This document shows positions 1 to 12,468 of a DNA stretch of 64,000 nucleotides, one piece after another. The notes under the pieces were generated by a model. That model searched no databases. It was not told where the DNA came from and saw only the letters and a program-made list of their open reading frames with translations. The stretch is from the NCBI GenBank assembly GCA_902555435.1, contig CACDRL010000001.1:191758-255757 (forward strand), written 5' to 3'. The DNA is from an uncultured Pelagibacteraceae bacterium. Its GTDB lineage: Bacteria > Pseudomonadota > Alphaproteobacteria > Pelagibacterales > Pelagibacteraceae. The position numbers were made by a program, and so were the translations under genes. Position 1 is the stretch's first letter. Every line of letters begins with the position of its first letter.

Positions 1-159
1 ACTTTTTGTATGGAAAAGAATTTCACCGCCATCTGTTGAATACATTACAAATAAACTTAATATTGAAAGTAGAAGTACACTTGTCAGCAAAATATAATCT
101 AATTCTTTAACTTTTTGCCAAAAAGTAAGTTCGTTATTTAATCTATCGTGTTGAAACAT
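1..159 (-). CDS. rodA: Rod shape-determining protein RodA, N-terminal part (cut by window edge)
   Basis: Not in the ORF track. Reading the minus strand from an ATG at 159 gives MFQHDRLNNELTFWQKVKEL, then a hydrophobic segment ending in VMYSTDGG. A short polar start, a first membrane helix and a 'MYS..GG' turn are typical of SEDS-family RodA, the peptidoglycan glycosyltransferase that partners PBP2 in cell elongation. The ATG overlaps the stop of the upstream mrdA gene by one base (TAATG), so the two are probably translationally coupled. About 53 codons are visible; the rest lies beyond the left edge. Position directly after mreBCD-mrdA strongly supports the call. Confidence 0.88.
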   Translation of the reverse strand, partial: MFQHDRLNNELTFWQKVKELDYILLTSVLLLSILSLFVMYSTDGGEILFHTKS

Positions 160-2063
160 TAAATTTTTATTTCCTCAAAGTTTTTTTGTTTATTTCTTAA
201 ATCGTTTCTATCTATAATTAATTTGAACAATTCTTTTGCTATCGGCGCTGCAGTTCTACTTCCTGAACCACCATGTTCAACTATAATGCTTAATGCATAC
301 CTAGGATTAATATACGGACCATAGGCGATATATAATGCATGATCTCGATCTTTATAGGGGATTTGTTCGATTTTTAAATCAAGTTCTCTTTCTCGCATAC
401 TAATTCTCTTGACCTGCGCGGTTCCAGTTTTGCCTGCAAATTGGTATTTAGGATCATCTATTCTAGATTTATATGATGTTCCATATAATTCATTGGTAGA
501 ACTAAACATGGCTTCTTGAACAATTTTTATATTTCTAGGATCATTAAATAACTTCTTTTCTTGAGCATGCAAGGTTTCTTCTTTTAATTTTCTTTTTGTT
601 TCCTCAAGTGACATAGGATTATTATCAACAATAATTCTTGGTTTTATTGAGTAGCCTCCATTAGCAATTTGTGCTGTCATAAGACATAGTTGAAGAGGAG
701 TTGTTTGAGTATACCCTTGACCTATTCCAGTTATTAATGTTTCACCAAGAACCCAACCTTTTCCAAGATTATTTATTTTCCATTTAGTGTTTGGAAATAA
801 CCCTGATTTTTCAAAATCAAAATAATCTCCTAATACTTTTTTACCTAGACCAAATTTTTCAGCTGTAACATTTAATCGATCTACACCCAACAACCTTGCA
901 ACTTCATAAAAATAAGTATCACATGATTGTTTCATTGCATTTTTTAAACTTACAAATCCATGACCCTTTTCTTTCCAACAATGAAATGTCTGTCCATAGA
1001 GCTCCATCTTTCCGGTGCATTTAACTTTAAAACTTGGGCTAACAATTTTGTTCTCTAAAGCAGACAAAGCTACAATTGGTTTTATTGTAGAACCTGGTGA
1101 ATAAAGTCCTGAAAGTGTCTTATTTACTAGAGGTTTTAATGGATTATTTCTAATTAACGCCCAATCATCATTACTTATACCAAACAAAAATTTATTTGGA
1201 TCATATGAAGGAGAAGAGTACATAGCAATAATATCACCTGTATAAATATCCATAACACTAATAGAGCCCGCTCGATCATTTAAAAGTTTTCCACAAGCCT
1301 TTTGAACTTCAGTATCAACTGTTAATCTTACTCTTAAACCTTGTTTACCTTTTTGATGTTCTAGTTGATTAATTCTTTTTCCATAAGCATTAACTTCATA
1401 TCTTTGAATTGCATTCGTTCCAATCAGATGGTTTTCTAAAGTTTTTTCTAAACCTAACTTTCCAATTTTCATTCCTGGAACAAATCTTTCTTGTACTGTT
1501 TCGTTTGCAAGAATTTCTTCTTCGTTAGGTTGACTTACATATCCTAAAATATGGGTATATACTTCACTGAAAGGATAGTTTCTTGAAATAGTCATAACTG
1601 GCTTAATACCAACCAAATCATATAAATAGTTATTTATTTTTAAAAAATCACTCCAAGATAAATTTTCAGAGACAATAATGCTTTCCCAAGGTTTTAATTT
1701 ATTTTTTAATTTTACAATTTTCTCTATTTTTTTATCACTTAAATTAAGTAAAGTTTTTAATCTTGTTAACAAATAATTGAAGTTTTCGACTTGTTCAGGA
1801 ATTATATGAAGTTGATAAACTTTTAAATTTCCAGCTATCACATTTCCAAAATAATCAACGATATCCCCTCTTATAGGTGGTAACTTCCACTCTCTAATTC
1901 TATTTTTGTCTGAAAGAGTAAGATATTTTTTATTTTCATTAACTTGTAGAGAAAAAAGTCTAGCTATAATTCCTGTAAAAATTATTATTTTTGCAGCACC
2001 TATGACAAACATCCGTCTGTTAATTACGTCTGTTTTTCTAATTCCTGAATTTCCTTTAATCAT
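159..2063 (-). CDS. mrdA: Penicillin-binding protein 2 (transpeptidase of the elongasome)
   Basis: A 634-residue class B PBP that cross-links peptidoglycan during lateral wall growth. One N-terminal membrane helix (about residues 19-37) is followed by the PBP dimerisation domain with an RGDI segment near residue 65, then the transpeptidase domain. The catalytic SxxK is GSTIKP with Ser325 and Lys328, the second motif is SCD at about 380-382, and the third is KTGTAQ near residue 545. Length matches PBP2. It overlaps mreD by eight bases upstream and rodA by one base downstream, giving the standard mreBCD-mrdA-rodA operon. No key residue is missing. Confidence 0.96.
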   Translation of the reverse strand: MIKGNSGIRKTDVINRRMFVIGAAKIIIFTGIIARLFSLQVNENKKYLTLSDKNRIREWKLPPIRGDIVDYFGNVIAGNLKVYQLHIIPEQVENFNYLLTRLKTLLNLSDKKIEKIVKLKNKLKPWESIIVSENLSWSDFLKINNYLYDLVGIKPVMTISRNYPFSEVYTHILGYVSQPNEEEILANETVQERFVPGMKIGKLGLEKTLENHLIGTNAIQRYEVNAYGKRINQLEHQKGKQGLRVRLTVDTEVQKACGKLLNDRAGSISVMDIYTGDIIAMYSSPSYDPNKFLFGISNDDWALIRNNPLKPLVNKTLSGLYSPGSTIKPIVALSALENKIVSPSFKVKCTGKMELYGQTFHCWKEKGHGFVSLKNAMKQSCDTYFYEVARLLGVDRLNVTAEKFGLGKKVLGDYFDFEKSGLFPNTKWKINNLGKGWVLGETLITGIGQGYTQTTPLQLCLMTAQIANGGYSIKPRIIVDNNPMSLEETKRKLKEETLHAQEKKLFNDPRNIKIVQEAMFSSTNELYGTSYKSRIDDPKYQFAGKTGTAQVKRISMRERELDLKIEQIPYKDRDHALYIAYGPYINPRYALSIIVEHGGSGSRTAAPIAKELFKLIIDRNDLRNKQKNFEEIKI

Positions 2064-2574
2064 TCTTTTTAAGTGAAATTTTGCTGTTTAAAATATTAAA
2101 TAATACGAAAAATAATGGGTAAAATAAAAAAGTAAAACCAGAGTTTATCAGGTAGCTCATATAGTCTACTTGATATAAAAATATTAAATCTAAGATTATT
2201 ACTTGAATTGAATTTATAAGCAAAACAGCAACAATAAAAGAAAGCCAATCATTTATAAATTTTGGACTTAATGTAATTTGTCTAATATATGAGGTAATGG
2301 CACAGATTAATAAGTAACAAAAGCTGCTTATTCCTATTGGAATACCAATTACTACATCATTAATAATTCCTGCTAAAAAAATTGAAAAATATCCCAGGTA
2401 ATCTGGATTTCTTAGTGTCCAAAAAAAAATTAAAATGAAAATAAAATTAAATGAAAAATAATCTAATTTTAAATAATTAAAATCAAATTCATTAAACACG
2501 GAAAAAAACAAAATAATAATCGGTAAATATGAGAGGAATGATCTAAAAAATGTACTTTTATTCAATGAAGCCAT
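2056..2574 (-). CDS. mreD: Rod shape-determining protein MreD
   Basis: A 172-residue, almost wholly hydrophobic protein with roughly five predicted membrane segments, including one rich in Phe and Ile near residues 35-55 and one at the C-terminus. MreD is a poorly conserved inner-membrane partner of MreC in the elongasome, and the call rests on size, hydropathy and position between mreC and mrdA rather than on a sharp motif. A segment 'LAGIINDVVIGIPIGISSF' resembles the conserved 'G..xD...G.pxG.s' region of MreD. Its start overlaps the mreC stop as TAATG. Confidence 0.88.
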   Translation of the reverse strand: MASLNKSTFFRSFLSYLPIIILFFSVFNEFDFNYLKLDYFSFNFIFILIFFWTLRNPDYLGYFSIFLAGIINDVVIGIPIGISSFCYLLICAITSYIRQITLSPKFINDWLSFIVAVLLINSIQVIILDLIFLYQVDYMSYLINSGFTFLFYPLFFVLFNILNSKISLKKND

Positions 2575-3419
2575 TATTGATCCTCACCTATCTTAAATTC
2601 TACAATCTTTACAAAACTTAATTGTCCAAAATCAGAAAAAAAAGTTAATTGCTCTAAATTATTTGTAATTTTACCAACTGGAATACCTGGTTTAAAAATA
2701 CCGCCCAAGCCAGAAGTATACACAACTGCCTCTTTTTCAATCTGACTTTCTTTATATTCATCTTTAGTATATTCAATTATTCCATAATTCTTACCAGTTC
2801 CCGAGGCAACAGCTTGCAAAAATGGGGGTTGGATTATTACTGGTATTTTACTATTTAAATCTGACAAGAGAAGAGCTCTTGAATTTGAGTAATTTACCTC
2901 AATTATCTGACCAACTAAATAGTTTCTATCCATTATTGCCATTCCAATTTTTACATTGTCTTTTGAACCTCTATTCAACACAATAGATTTTAAATAAGGA
3001 CTTTCTCTATCAATTATAACTCTTGCAAATATTTCTTCTGAATTTATGCTTTCATCAATCAATTCTCTTAGCCTTTTATTTTCAGCAATTAAAATATTAT
3101 TTAATACTTTAATCTCATCTGAGTTTTCTATTTGAATTAATTTGCTCTTATGATTTTCGTATAATTTAAGATGTAATTTAAATTTAGATATTACATCTTT
3201 AATTTTATTTTCTGGAATTGATGAAATATAAGAAGATCTATAAATTACTTCGTTTATTCCTAATTTTACATGTTGAATTAGTTTAAAATTAAAATTACTA
3301 AGAACGATTATAACTATAGATAAAACTATTAAACTTATGAGCGAAAACTTTTGTTTATCTTTCTTTTTAAAAAAAGCTGATCTTAAGGCAATTACAAAAT
3401 CATCTCTGCCTTTTACCAT
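2574..3419 (-). CDS. mreC: Rod shape-determining protein MreC
   Basis: A 281-residue periplasmic scaffold protein of the elongasome. A positively charged N-terminus (FFKKKDKQK) precedes one membrane helix at about residues 26-44. A coiled-coil segment around 85-120 follows ('NNILIAENKRLRELIDE'), then the beta-domain with the family pattern 'VILNRGS..GV..GMAV'-like 'IVLNRGSKDNVKIGMAIMD' and 'GLVGQI'-like 'YLVGQIIEV'. The later 'VYTSGLGGIFKPGIPVGKI' is also typical. MreC links MreB in the cytoplasm with PBP2/RodA. It lies three bases after mreB and overlaps mreD by one base. Confidence 0.96.
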   Translation of the reverse strand: MVKGRDDFVIALRSAFFKKKDKQKFSLISLIVLSIVIIVLSNFNFKLIQHVKLGINEVIYRSSYISSIPENKIKDVISKFKLHLKLYENHKSKLIQIENSDEIKVLNNILIAENKRLRELIDESINSEEIFARVIIDRESPYLKSIVLNRGSKDNVKIGMAIMDRNYLVGQIIEVNYSNSRALLLSDLNSKIPVIIQPPFLQAVASGTGKNYGIIEYTKDEYKESQIEKEAVVYTSGLGGIFKPGIPVGKITNNLEQLTFFSDFGQLSFVKIVEFKIGEDQ

Positions 3420-3422
3420 TTC

Positions 3423-6028
<2,606 letters not shown>

Positions 6029-6049
6029 AATAAAATATTTAGAAAATCT

Positions 6050-6077
6050 ATAATACAATCTATAAGAGAGATTGCAA
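6050..6077 (-). promoter_or_regulatory. Candidate sigma-70 promoter for leuA-mreBCD-mrdA-rodA
   Basis: On the minus strand TTGCAA (6072-6077) and TATTAT (6050-6055) are separated by 16 bases, and the -10 lies about 21 bases before the leuA ATG. Such boxes arise easily by chance in AT-rich DNA, so this is a weak prediction. Confidence 0.4.
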
Positions 6078-6130
6078 AATAATAAGTATATTTAACTATT
6101 ATTTTTAGTCCATTTTAGGCGATACAAAAA

Positions 6131-7813
6131 TTAATTATAAATAGATTCAATTTTAGGCATCAAGTGCAAAAGTTCCTTTGTGTATTCATGGGAAGGATGC
6201 AAAAATAAATCCTCAGTATTTGAAACTTCACATAACTTGCCATCTTTTAATACTCCAATTCTATCACACATTTGTCTTACAACCGGCAAGTCATGACTGA
6301 TGAATAATATAGTTAAATTTAATTGCTCTTGAAGATCTTTCAACAAATTTAATATTTGGGCTTGAATACTAACGTCCAGTGCAGATGTAGGTTCATCGCA
6401 AACTAAAAGTCTTGGCTGAGTTGCTAAAGCTCGTGCAATCGATATTCTTTGTCTTTGACCACCTGAAAACTCATGGGGATATCTGTCTGCAGATTTTTGT
6501 GTCATTTCAACTGAGTCCAACAAATCATTTACATAATTATTTAGATCAGAATTAGATATAGATGGATTATGAAGTGTAATAGGTTCAGCAATAATATCTT
6601 TGACTTTCAATCTCCCATTTAATGATGAGTACGGATCTTGAAAAATCATTTGTATTTGTTTTCTAAATTTCATTAATTCTGATCTATGTTTAATTTTTGT
6701 AATACAAGTTTTGTCAAAAAATATATCCCCCGATGAAGGTTTGAATAAATTTACTATCATTTTAGCAATAGTAGATTTTCCACTTCCACTTTCACCTACC
6801 AATCCAAAAGACTCCCCTTCCTTTATTTGAAAAGAAACATTGTTTACAGCTAATACAGAATTTTTAGTACTTTCTACAAAAAAATTGTCATCAAAACTTT
6901 TACTTAGATTTTTAACCTGAACTAAATCTTGATCACTAATTTCTTTTTTGGTCCATCTATTCAATATTTTGATATTATTTTCTTTATTTTTTTTATTTTC
7001 TTTTTCTACTATTACAAATCTTGAAATTTTCTTATTGGTTGGTGGAACTGAACTTACAAGACTTTTGGTATAACTTTGTTGAGGAGTTGTTAATATTTTT
7101 TTTGTTTCACCAATTTCTACTAAATTTCCACTTTTCATTACAGCTACACGGTTAGCTGTTTCCGCTATAACACCCATATCATGTGTAATTAAAATCACAG
7201 CCAAGTTTCTTTCTTTTGTTAGTTTTTTAATTAAATCTAAAATCTGTGATTGAATAGACACATCTAAAGCTGTGGTAGGTTCATCGGCAATTAATAATTC
7301 TGGTTCACAGCATAATGCTAAAGAAATAACCACTCTTTGTCTCATTCCTCCTGAAAACTGATGAGGATAATCATCAAATCTTTTTTCAGCGTCCTTAATT
7401 CCAACTTCTTTTAATAGATTAATAGATTTATTTTTTGCATTTTCTTTGCTTGACTTAAGATGAGTTTGTATAGTTTCAATTAATTGTTCACCAACCGTTA
7501 ATATTGGATTTAAAGATGTTTGTGGATCTTGGAATATTAATCCAATTTTATTTCCTCTATATTTAACCATACTTTCTGAATTTTCATGAATATTTAAATC
7601 TCCCAATATTACTGAACCACTAGAAACTTTCCCTGGCTCATCAATTAAATTAATTATAGCGTTTCCAACTGTGCTTTTGCCAGAACCAGACTCGCCAACT
7701 AAGCCTAAAATTTCACCTTTATTTACGTCAATATTTACATTTTTAGCTGCATAAACAGTCTCTTTACGCATTTTATAATCAACACTTAAATTATTTATTT
7801 TTAAAAAGCTCAT
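6131..7813 (-). CDS. Peptide/oligopeptide ABC importer, fused double ATP-binding subunit
   Basis: A 560-residue protein with two complete ABC cassettes in tandem, like a DppD-DppF or YejF fusion. The first cassette has Walker A GLVGESGSGKST near residue 37, signature FSGGMRQR and Walker B ELLIADEPTTALD. The second repeats this with GESGSGKST near residue 342, signature FSGGQRQR and Walker B LLVCDEPTSALD. The oligopeptide-specific C-terminal tails (for example 'QQSYTKSLVSSVPP') follow each. It hydrolyses ATP to drive import through the two permeases encoded upstream. It overlaps the dppC-type gene by four bases (ATGA) and is the last gene of the operon. The substrate cannot be told from sequence. 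Confidence 0.95.
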   Translation of the reverse strand: MSFLKINNLSVDYKMRKETVYAAKNVNIDVNKGEILGLVGESGSGKSTVGNAIINLIDEPGKVSSGSVILGDLNIHENSESMVKYRGNKIGLIFQDPQTSLNPILTVGEQLIETIQTHLKSSKENAKNKSINLLKEVGIKDAEKRFDDYPHQFSGGMRQRVVISLALCCEPELLIADEPTTALDVSIQSQILDLIKKLTKERNLAVILITHDMGVIAETANRVAVMKSGNLVEIGETKKILTTPQQSYTKSLVSSVPPTNKKISRFVIVEKENKKNKENNIKILNRWTKKEISDQDLVQVKNLSKSFDDNFFVESTKNSVLAVNNVSFQIKEGESFGLVGESGSGKSTIAKMIVNLFKPSSGDIFFDKTCITKIKHRSELMKFRKQIQMIFQDPYSSLNGRLKVKDIIAEPITLHNPSISNSDLNNYVNDLLDSVEMTQKSADRYPHEFSGGQRQRISIARALATQPRLLVCDEPTSALDVSIQAQILNLLKDLQEQLNLTILFISHDLPVVRQMCDRIGVLKDGKLCEVSNTEDLFLHPSHEYTKELLHLMPKIESIYN

Positions 7814-8742
7814 TTTTTTAATTTTGGATTTAAAGTATCTCTCATCCAGTCTCCTAATAAATTAATTGAAAAAGCTAAAATCACTAAAAAAATTGCTGGA
7901 AAAAATGTAATCCACCATTCCCCCGAAAATAAAAAGTCATTACCCAATCTTATTAATGTTCCTAAAGAAGGTGTTGTTGGAGGAACTCCAACTCCCAGAA
8001 AACTTAGCGTTGACTCAGCTAAGATTGCAAGAGCTAAACCGATTGTACCAATAACTAAAACTGGTCTCATAATATTTGGCAAAATATGTTTAAACATAAT
8101 TACTATATTTGAAACACCAATTATTGTTGAGGCAGACACATAATCTTTATTTTTTTCAACTAGAGTTGCTGCTCTAGATACTCTAGCAAACTGAGGCCAT
8201 TCAGAAATTCCAATAGCAAATATTAAAACGTAGATTGCCATTTCATCATGCATCTCTCTTGAAATTAGTCCTCTTGCAATCCCATCAACTAAGAGTGCCA
8301 TCAAAATACTCGGAACAGTTAACTGAACATCAGTAAGTCTCATTACTACCATTTCATACTTGCCACCAAAATATCCAGCTGTTAATCCTAAACCAACACC
8401 AAGAACTAAACTAAATATAATTGCTGCAAAACCTACAATAAGGGATATTCTACAACCGTATAAGATGGTTGATAGCATATCTCTTCCTTGACCATCAGTG
8501 CCTAAAATAAATTGTGCCAAACCATCTTCTGTCCAAGAAGGGGGTGTAAATGCATCCATCAAAGATAAAGATGATGGATCAAAAGGTGTATATGGTGTTA
8601 AAAATTCAATAAAAAAAGAACAGAAAAAAATTATGAATAAAATAGCTGAGGATATAATTGCTGTCGGAGATTTAATAAAGCTATGATAAATGTCACTATC
8701 CTTAATTCTTTCCCATCTTGTCAAATTTAAATTATTATCCAC
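7810..8742 (-). CDS. Peptide-type ABC transporter permease (DppC/OppC family)
   Basis: An inner-membrane permease of about 310 residues with the N-terminal helix ('TAIISSAILFIIFFCSFFIEF') of the OppC_N type, then the BPD_transp_1 domain. The EAA-loop region reads 'EKNKDYVSASTIIGVSNIVIMFKHILPNIMRPVLV', and 'LGTDGQGRDMLS' is a DppC hallmark. The ORF track starts at 8778, but I prefer a GTG at 8742 because AAGGAG sits nine bases upstream of it (8752-8757). That start overlaps the preceding permease gene by only eight bases instead of 44. The partner permease, ATPase and binding protein are all in the same operon. Confidence 0.93.
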   Translation of the reverse strand: MDNNLNLTRWERIKDSDIYHSFIKSPTAIISSAILFIIFFCSFFIEFLTPYTPFDPSSLSLMDAFTPPSWTEDGLAQFILGTDGQGRDMLSTILYGCRISLIVGFAAIIFSLVLGVGLGLTAGYFGGKYEMVVMRLTDVQLTVPSILMALLVDGIARGLISREMHDEMAIYVLIFAIGISEWPQFARVSRAATLVEKNKDYVSASTIIGVSNIVIMFKHILPNIMRPVLVIGTIGLALAILAESTLSFLGVGVPPTTPSLGTLIRLGNDFLFSGEWWITFFPAIFLVILAFSINLLGDWMRDTLNPKLKK

Positions 8743-9718
8743 TTGCAGTATCTCCTTTAACTCTGATCCTTGGATCAATAAAATAATAAAGAATATCGAC
8801 TATGAAATTTATCATCACAAAAACAAATGCAATAAAAACTAAATATGCTGACATTATTGGTATATCTACAAACTGAACAGCTTGGATAAATAAAAAACCC
8901 ATACCAGGCCATTGAAAAACAGTCTCTGTTATAATTGAAAACGCAATTAAAGTTCCGATATTAATTCCAGCAATAGTAATTACAGGTATCAAGCCATTTT
9001 TTAGTGCATGTTTATATTTAATACTATCCTCACTAATTCCACGTGCTCGAGCGAATTTTATATAATCAGTTTGTAAAATTTCCATCATCTCAGCTCTTAC
9101 TAACCTGATAATATAGGTCATTTGAAAAAGACTTAACGTAACTGAAGGAAGAATTATTGCTTTAAGACCTGAAACTGTCAAAAAACCTGTTGTCCAAAAT
9201 CCTAGATCAACCACTTCTCCTCTTCCAAATGAAGGTAGCACTCCTAAAATTACGGCAAATAAGTATATAAATAATATACCTATTACAAATGTGGGGAGTG
9301 ATACTCCAAGTAAAGATACTGCCAAGATAAAGTCACTCAAGAAACCTTTCCTATGAATACCAGTGTAAACACCTAATAGAGTTCCAGTTATCAACGCTAT
9401 TAAAGCCGAAATTACTACAAGTTCAATTGTAGCCGGCAATCTTTCAGTAATTAATTCAGATACAGGTCTTCTTAATTGATAAGATATACCAAATTCTCCC
9501 TTAGAAGCATTGACCACAAACCTAGAAAATTGAATATGGATTGGATCCATTAATCCCAGAGTTTCCCTCAATTCAGCCCTTTCTTCATCAGAAGTTTCTT
9601 CCCCAACCATATTGTTTATTGGGTCTCCAACAAAATTAAAAAGAGAGAAAGAAACAAAGGCAACTACAAGCATTACCAAAGCAGATTGGAACAGTCTTTT
9701 AAAGAAATATTGTATCAA
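8735..9718 (-). CDS. Peptide-type ABC transporter permease (DppB/OppB family)
   Basis: A 327-residue inner-membrane permease. The N-terminus 'MIQYFFKRLFQSALVMLVVAFVSFSLFNFVGDP' is the classical DppB start. After a periplasmic segment ('LGLMDPIHIQFSRFV.....GEFGISYQLRRPV') come five further helices of BPD_transp_1. The EAA loop is 'ILQTDYIKFARARGISEDSIKYKHALKNGLIPVI', and 'TETVFQWPGMGFLFIQAV' is another family signature. It forms the import channel with the DppC-type subunit. It follows the binding-protein gene after a 62-base gap that contains a strong hairpin, which probably lowers or modulates expression relative to the binding protein. Confidence 0.95.
   Translation of the reverse strand: MIQYFFKRLFQSALVMLVVAFVSFSLFNFVGDPINNMVGEETSDEERAELRETLGLMDPIHIQFSRFVVNASKGEFGISYQLRRPVSELITERLPATIELVVISALIALITGTLLGVYTGIHRKGFLSDFILAVSLLGVSLPTFVIGILFIYLFAVILGVLPSFGRGEVVDLGFWTTGFLTVSGLKAIILPSVTLSLFQMTYIIRLVRAEMMEILQTDYIKFARARGISEDSIKYKHALKNGLIPVITIAGINIGTLIAFSIITETVFQWPGMGFLFIQAVQFVDIPIMSAYLVFIAFVFVMINFIVDILYYFIDPRIRVKGDTASG
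8752..8757 (-). promoter_or_regulatory. Shine-Dalgarno AAGGAG that decides the DppC-type start
   Basis: AAGGAG on the minus strand lies nine bases before a GTG codon (8742), inside the end of the upstream permease gene. It supports the shorter GTG-started protein over the ATG at 8778, which has no such site. Confidence 0.6.
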
Positions 9719-9736
9719 TTTTAGAAGATTTAATGT

Positions 9737-9770
9737 TTACAAGCCCTTTAAATATCTAAAGGGCTTGTAA
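9737..9770 (-). terminator. Perfect 14-bp hairpin between binding-protein and permease genes
   Basis: TTACAAGCCCTTTA (9737-9750) and its exact reverse complement (9757-9770) enclose a six-base loop. In the minus-strand transcript it lies directly after the stop of the binding-protein gene. No U-run follows on that strand, so it is more likely an mRNA-stabilising or partial attenuation hairpin than a full terminator. Such elements are common after binding-protein genes, whose product is needed in excess. Confidence 0.75.
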
Positions 9771-9780
9771 TAATTTTTAT

Positions 9781-11346
9781 TTATTTTGAACCGTAAACGG
9801 CAAATTTAAATAATGGTTCATTGTTAGGTCTTATAGGAACACTAACATTGTTTTTAGACGCCCAAGAAATTACTTGGTGGTGTAAAGGAAGATAAGAAAT
9901 ATCATCTTTTACAATTTTCCAAGCTTTTGCAATTGCAGCATTTCTTTTTTCTAAATCTACTTCACCTTCCATTACTCTAATTGCAGCATCTACTTCAGCG
10001 TTACTAAAGTTAACTCTGTTCCAACTAGCACCTGTTTCATATAAATAATGAAAAACGTAGTGACTATCTAAAGTTGGAACACCCCAGCCTAGCATATAGA
10101 AATCACCTTGATTATCTTTTAGCTCCTTGAAGTGTTTGCTTTTTGTTTGAGCAAATAAATTAACTTTAACACCTACTTTACCAAGCATTCCAACAACTGC
10201 TGTACAAATAGCTTCATCATTTACATACCTGTCGTTAGGACATCTTAACTCAACTTCAAATCCATTAGGATATCCAGCTTCAGCTAACAATTTTTTAGAA
10301 GCTTCGGGATCGTATGGTAATCTTTTATCAAGTTCAGCTGTATAACCATTTACACCTGGGAAAGTTATTATACCTGCAGGTTCACTTAAACCTCTCATAA
10401 CTTTTTTCTTAATAGCTTCAATATCAATTGCCTGATAAAGTGCTTGTCTAACTTCTTTTTTCTTGAAAGGATTATCACCTGTATTTCCTGTTCTTAACTT
10501 ATCTGCAGCTTGATCCATTCCTAAGAAAATCGTTCTCATCTGAGCAGTACTTTCAACTTTAGTACTTGGAGAAAAACCAATTCTTGCTAGGTCTTGCACT
10601 GGTGCATCTGTTACTAGATCAATTTCTCCTGATAATAATGCTGCTACTCTTGTTGCTGCATTTTTAATTGGCAGCAACTCTATTGAAGTAAGCCCTTTAT
10701 CTTTCATTGCTCCCCACCAGTATTTATTTTTCTTAAATACTGTCTTAGTGTTAGGCTCTCTTTTAGTTATTCTAAAAGGTCCAGTTCCCATAGCATTTAC
10801 AGCCGAAAATGTTTCTTGCCCTGCATCCCAGTTTTGAGGTGACGTTGCAAAATTTTTCTCAGACCAAGCTTTGGACATTATAAAAATGTTTGATAATTGG
10901 TTTAAAAGAATTGGATTTGGTTTACTTGTTGTAATTTTAACTGCATAATCTCCAACTGCTTCCACACCTGATACAGTGCTAATATATTCTTTAAAATCAG
11001 ATGTTCTTTGTTTGGCTCTTAAGATACTAAAAACAACATCTGCAGATGTCATTCCTGAGCCATCAGAAAATCTAGCATCTTCTCTTAAAGTAAAAATCCA
11101 ATTGTTTGGATCAATTGCTTTCCATTTTGTAGCTAAAGCAGGTCCAATTTTCATATCCAAACCTCTTTCAACAAGTGCTTCATAAACTTGTCTAGATACT
11201 TGTGTAGTTGGACCTTCATTTTGTGCATGTGGATCTAGTGTTAAACTGTCTCCTTGCATAGACCACTTAATTGTTTGAGCCGATGCAGAAGAAAATCCAA
11301 ATACTAGAACTAATGACAATATTTTTATTATATTTTTAATATTCAT
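9781..11346 (-). CDS. Peptide-type ABC transporter periplasmic binding protein (family 5)
   Basis: A 521-residue extracytoplasmic solute-binding protein. A cleavable signal peptide is visible (NIKNIIKILSLVLVFGFSSASAQ). Then come 'SLDPHAQNEGPTTQVSRQVYEALVERG', 'FTLREDARFSDGSGMTSADVVFSI' and 'TGPFRITKREPN', the order found in DppA/OppA. The ORF track begins at 11358; I prefer the ATG at 11346 because the GAGG of the upstream ATGAGGGCAAC serves as its ribosome binding site. It captures substrate in the periplasm and delivers it to the two permeases downstream. Ligand identity (di- or oligopeptides, or another compound) cannot be fixed from sequence alone. Confidence 0.94.
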   Translation of the reverse strand: MNIKNIIKILSLVLVFGFSSASAQTIKWSMQGDSLTLDPHAQNEGPTTQVSRQVYEALVERGLDMKIGPALATKWKAIDPNNWIFTLREDARFSDGSGMTSADVVFSILRAKQRTSDFKEYISTVSGVEAVGDYAVKITTSKPNPILLNQLSNIFIMSKAWSEKNFATSPQNWDAGQETFSAVNAMGTGPFRITKREPNTKTVFKKNKYWWGAMKDKGLTSIELLPIKNAATRVAALLSGEIDLVTDAPVQDLARIGFSPSTKVESTAQMRTIFLGMDQAADKLRTGNTGDNPFKKKEVRQALYQAIDIEAIKKKVMRGLSEPAGIITFPGVNGYTAELDKRLPYDPEASKKLLAEAGYPNGFEVELRCPNDRYVNDEAICTAVVGMLGKVGVKVNLFAQTKSKHFKELKDNQGDFYMLGWGVPTLDSHYVFHYLYETGASWNRVNFSNAEVDAAIRVMEGEVDLEKRNAAIAKAWKIVKDDISYLPLHHQVISWASKNNVSVPIRPNNEPLFKFAVYGSK

Positions 11347-11428
11347 TGTTGCCCTCATATTTTAAATTTATTTAAAAAAGTATAAGTGAAATAACTAGAT
11401 TATAGTAGTAATAATTTAAGTATAAAAT

Positions 11429-12454
<1,026 letters not shown>

Positions 12455-12468
12455 TTATCTCCTGTTAA

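Noticed and set aside
11399-11404. TATAAT on the minus strand before the binding-protein gene
   Set aside because: A perfect -10 but no acceptable -35 at 16-18 bases; could be chance in a very AT-rich gap, so not listed as a promoter.
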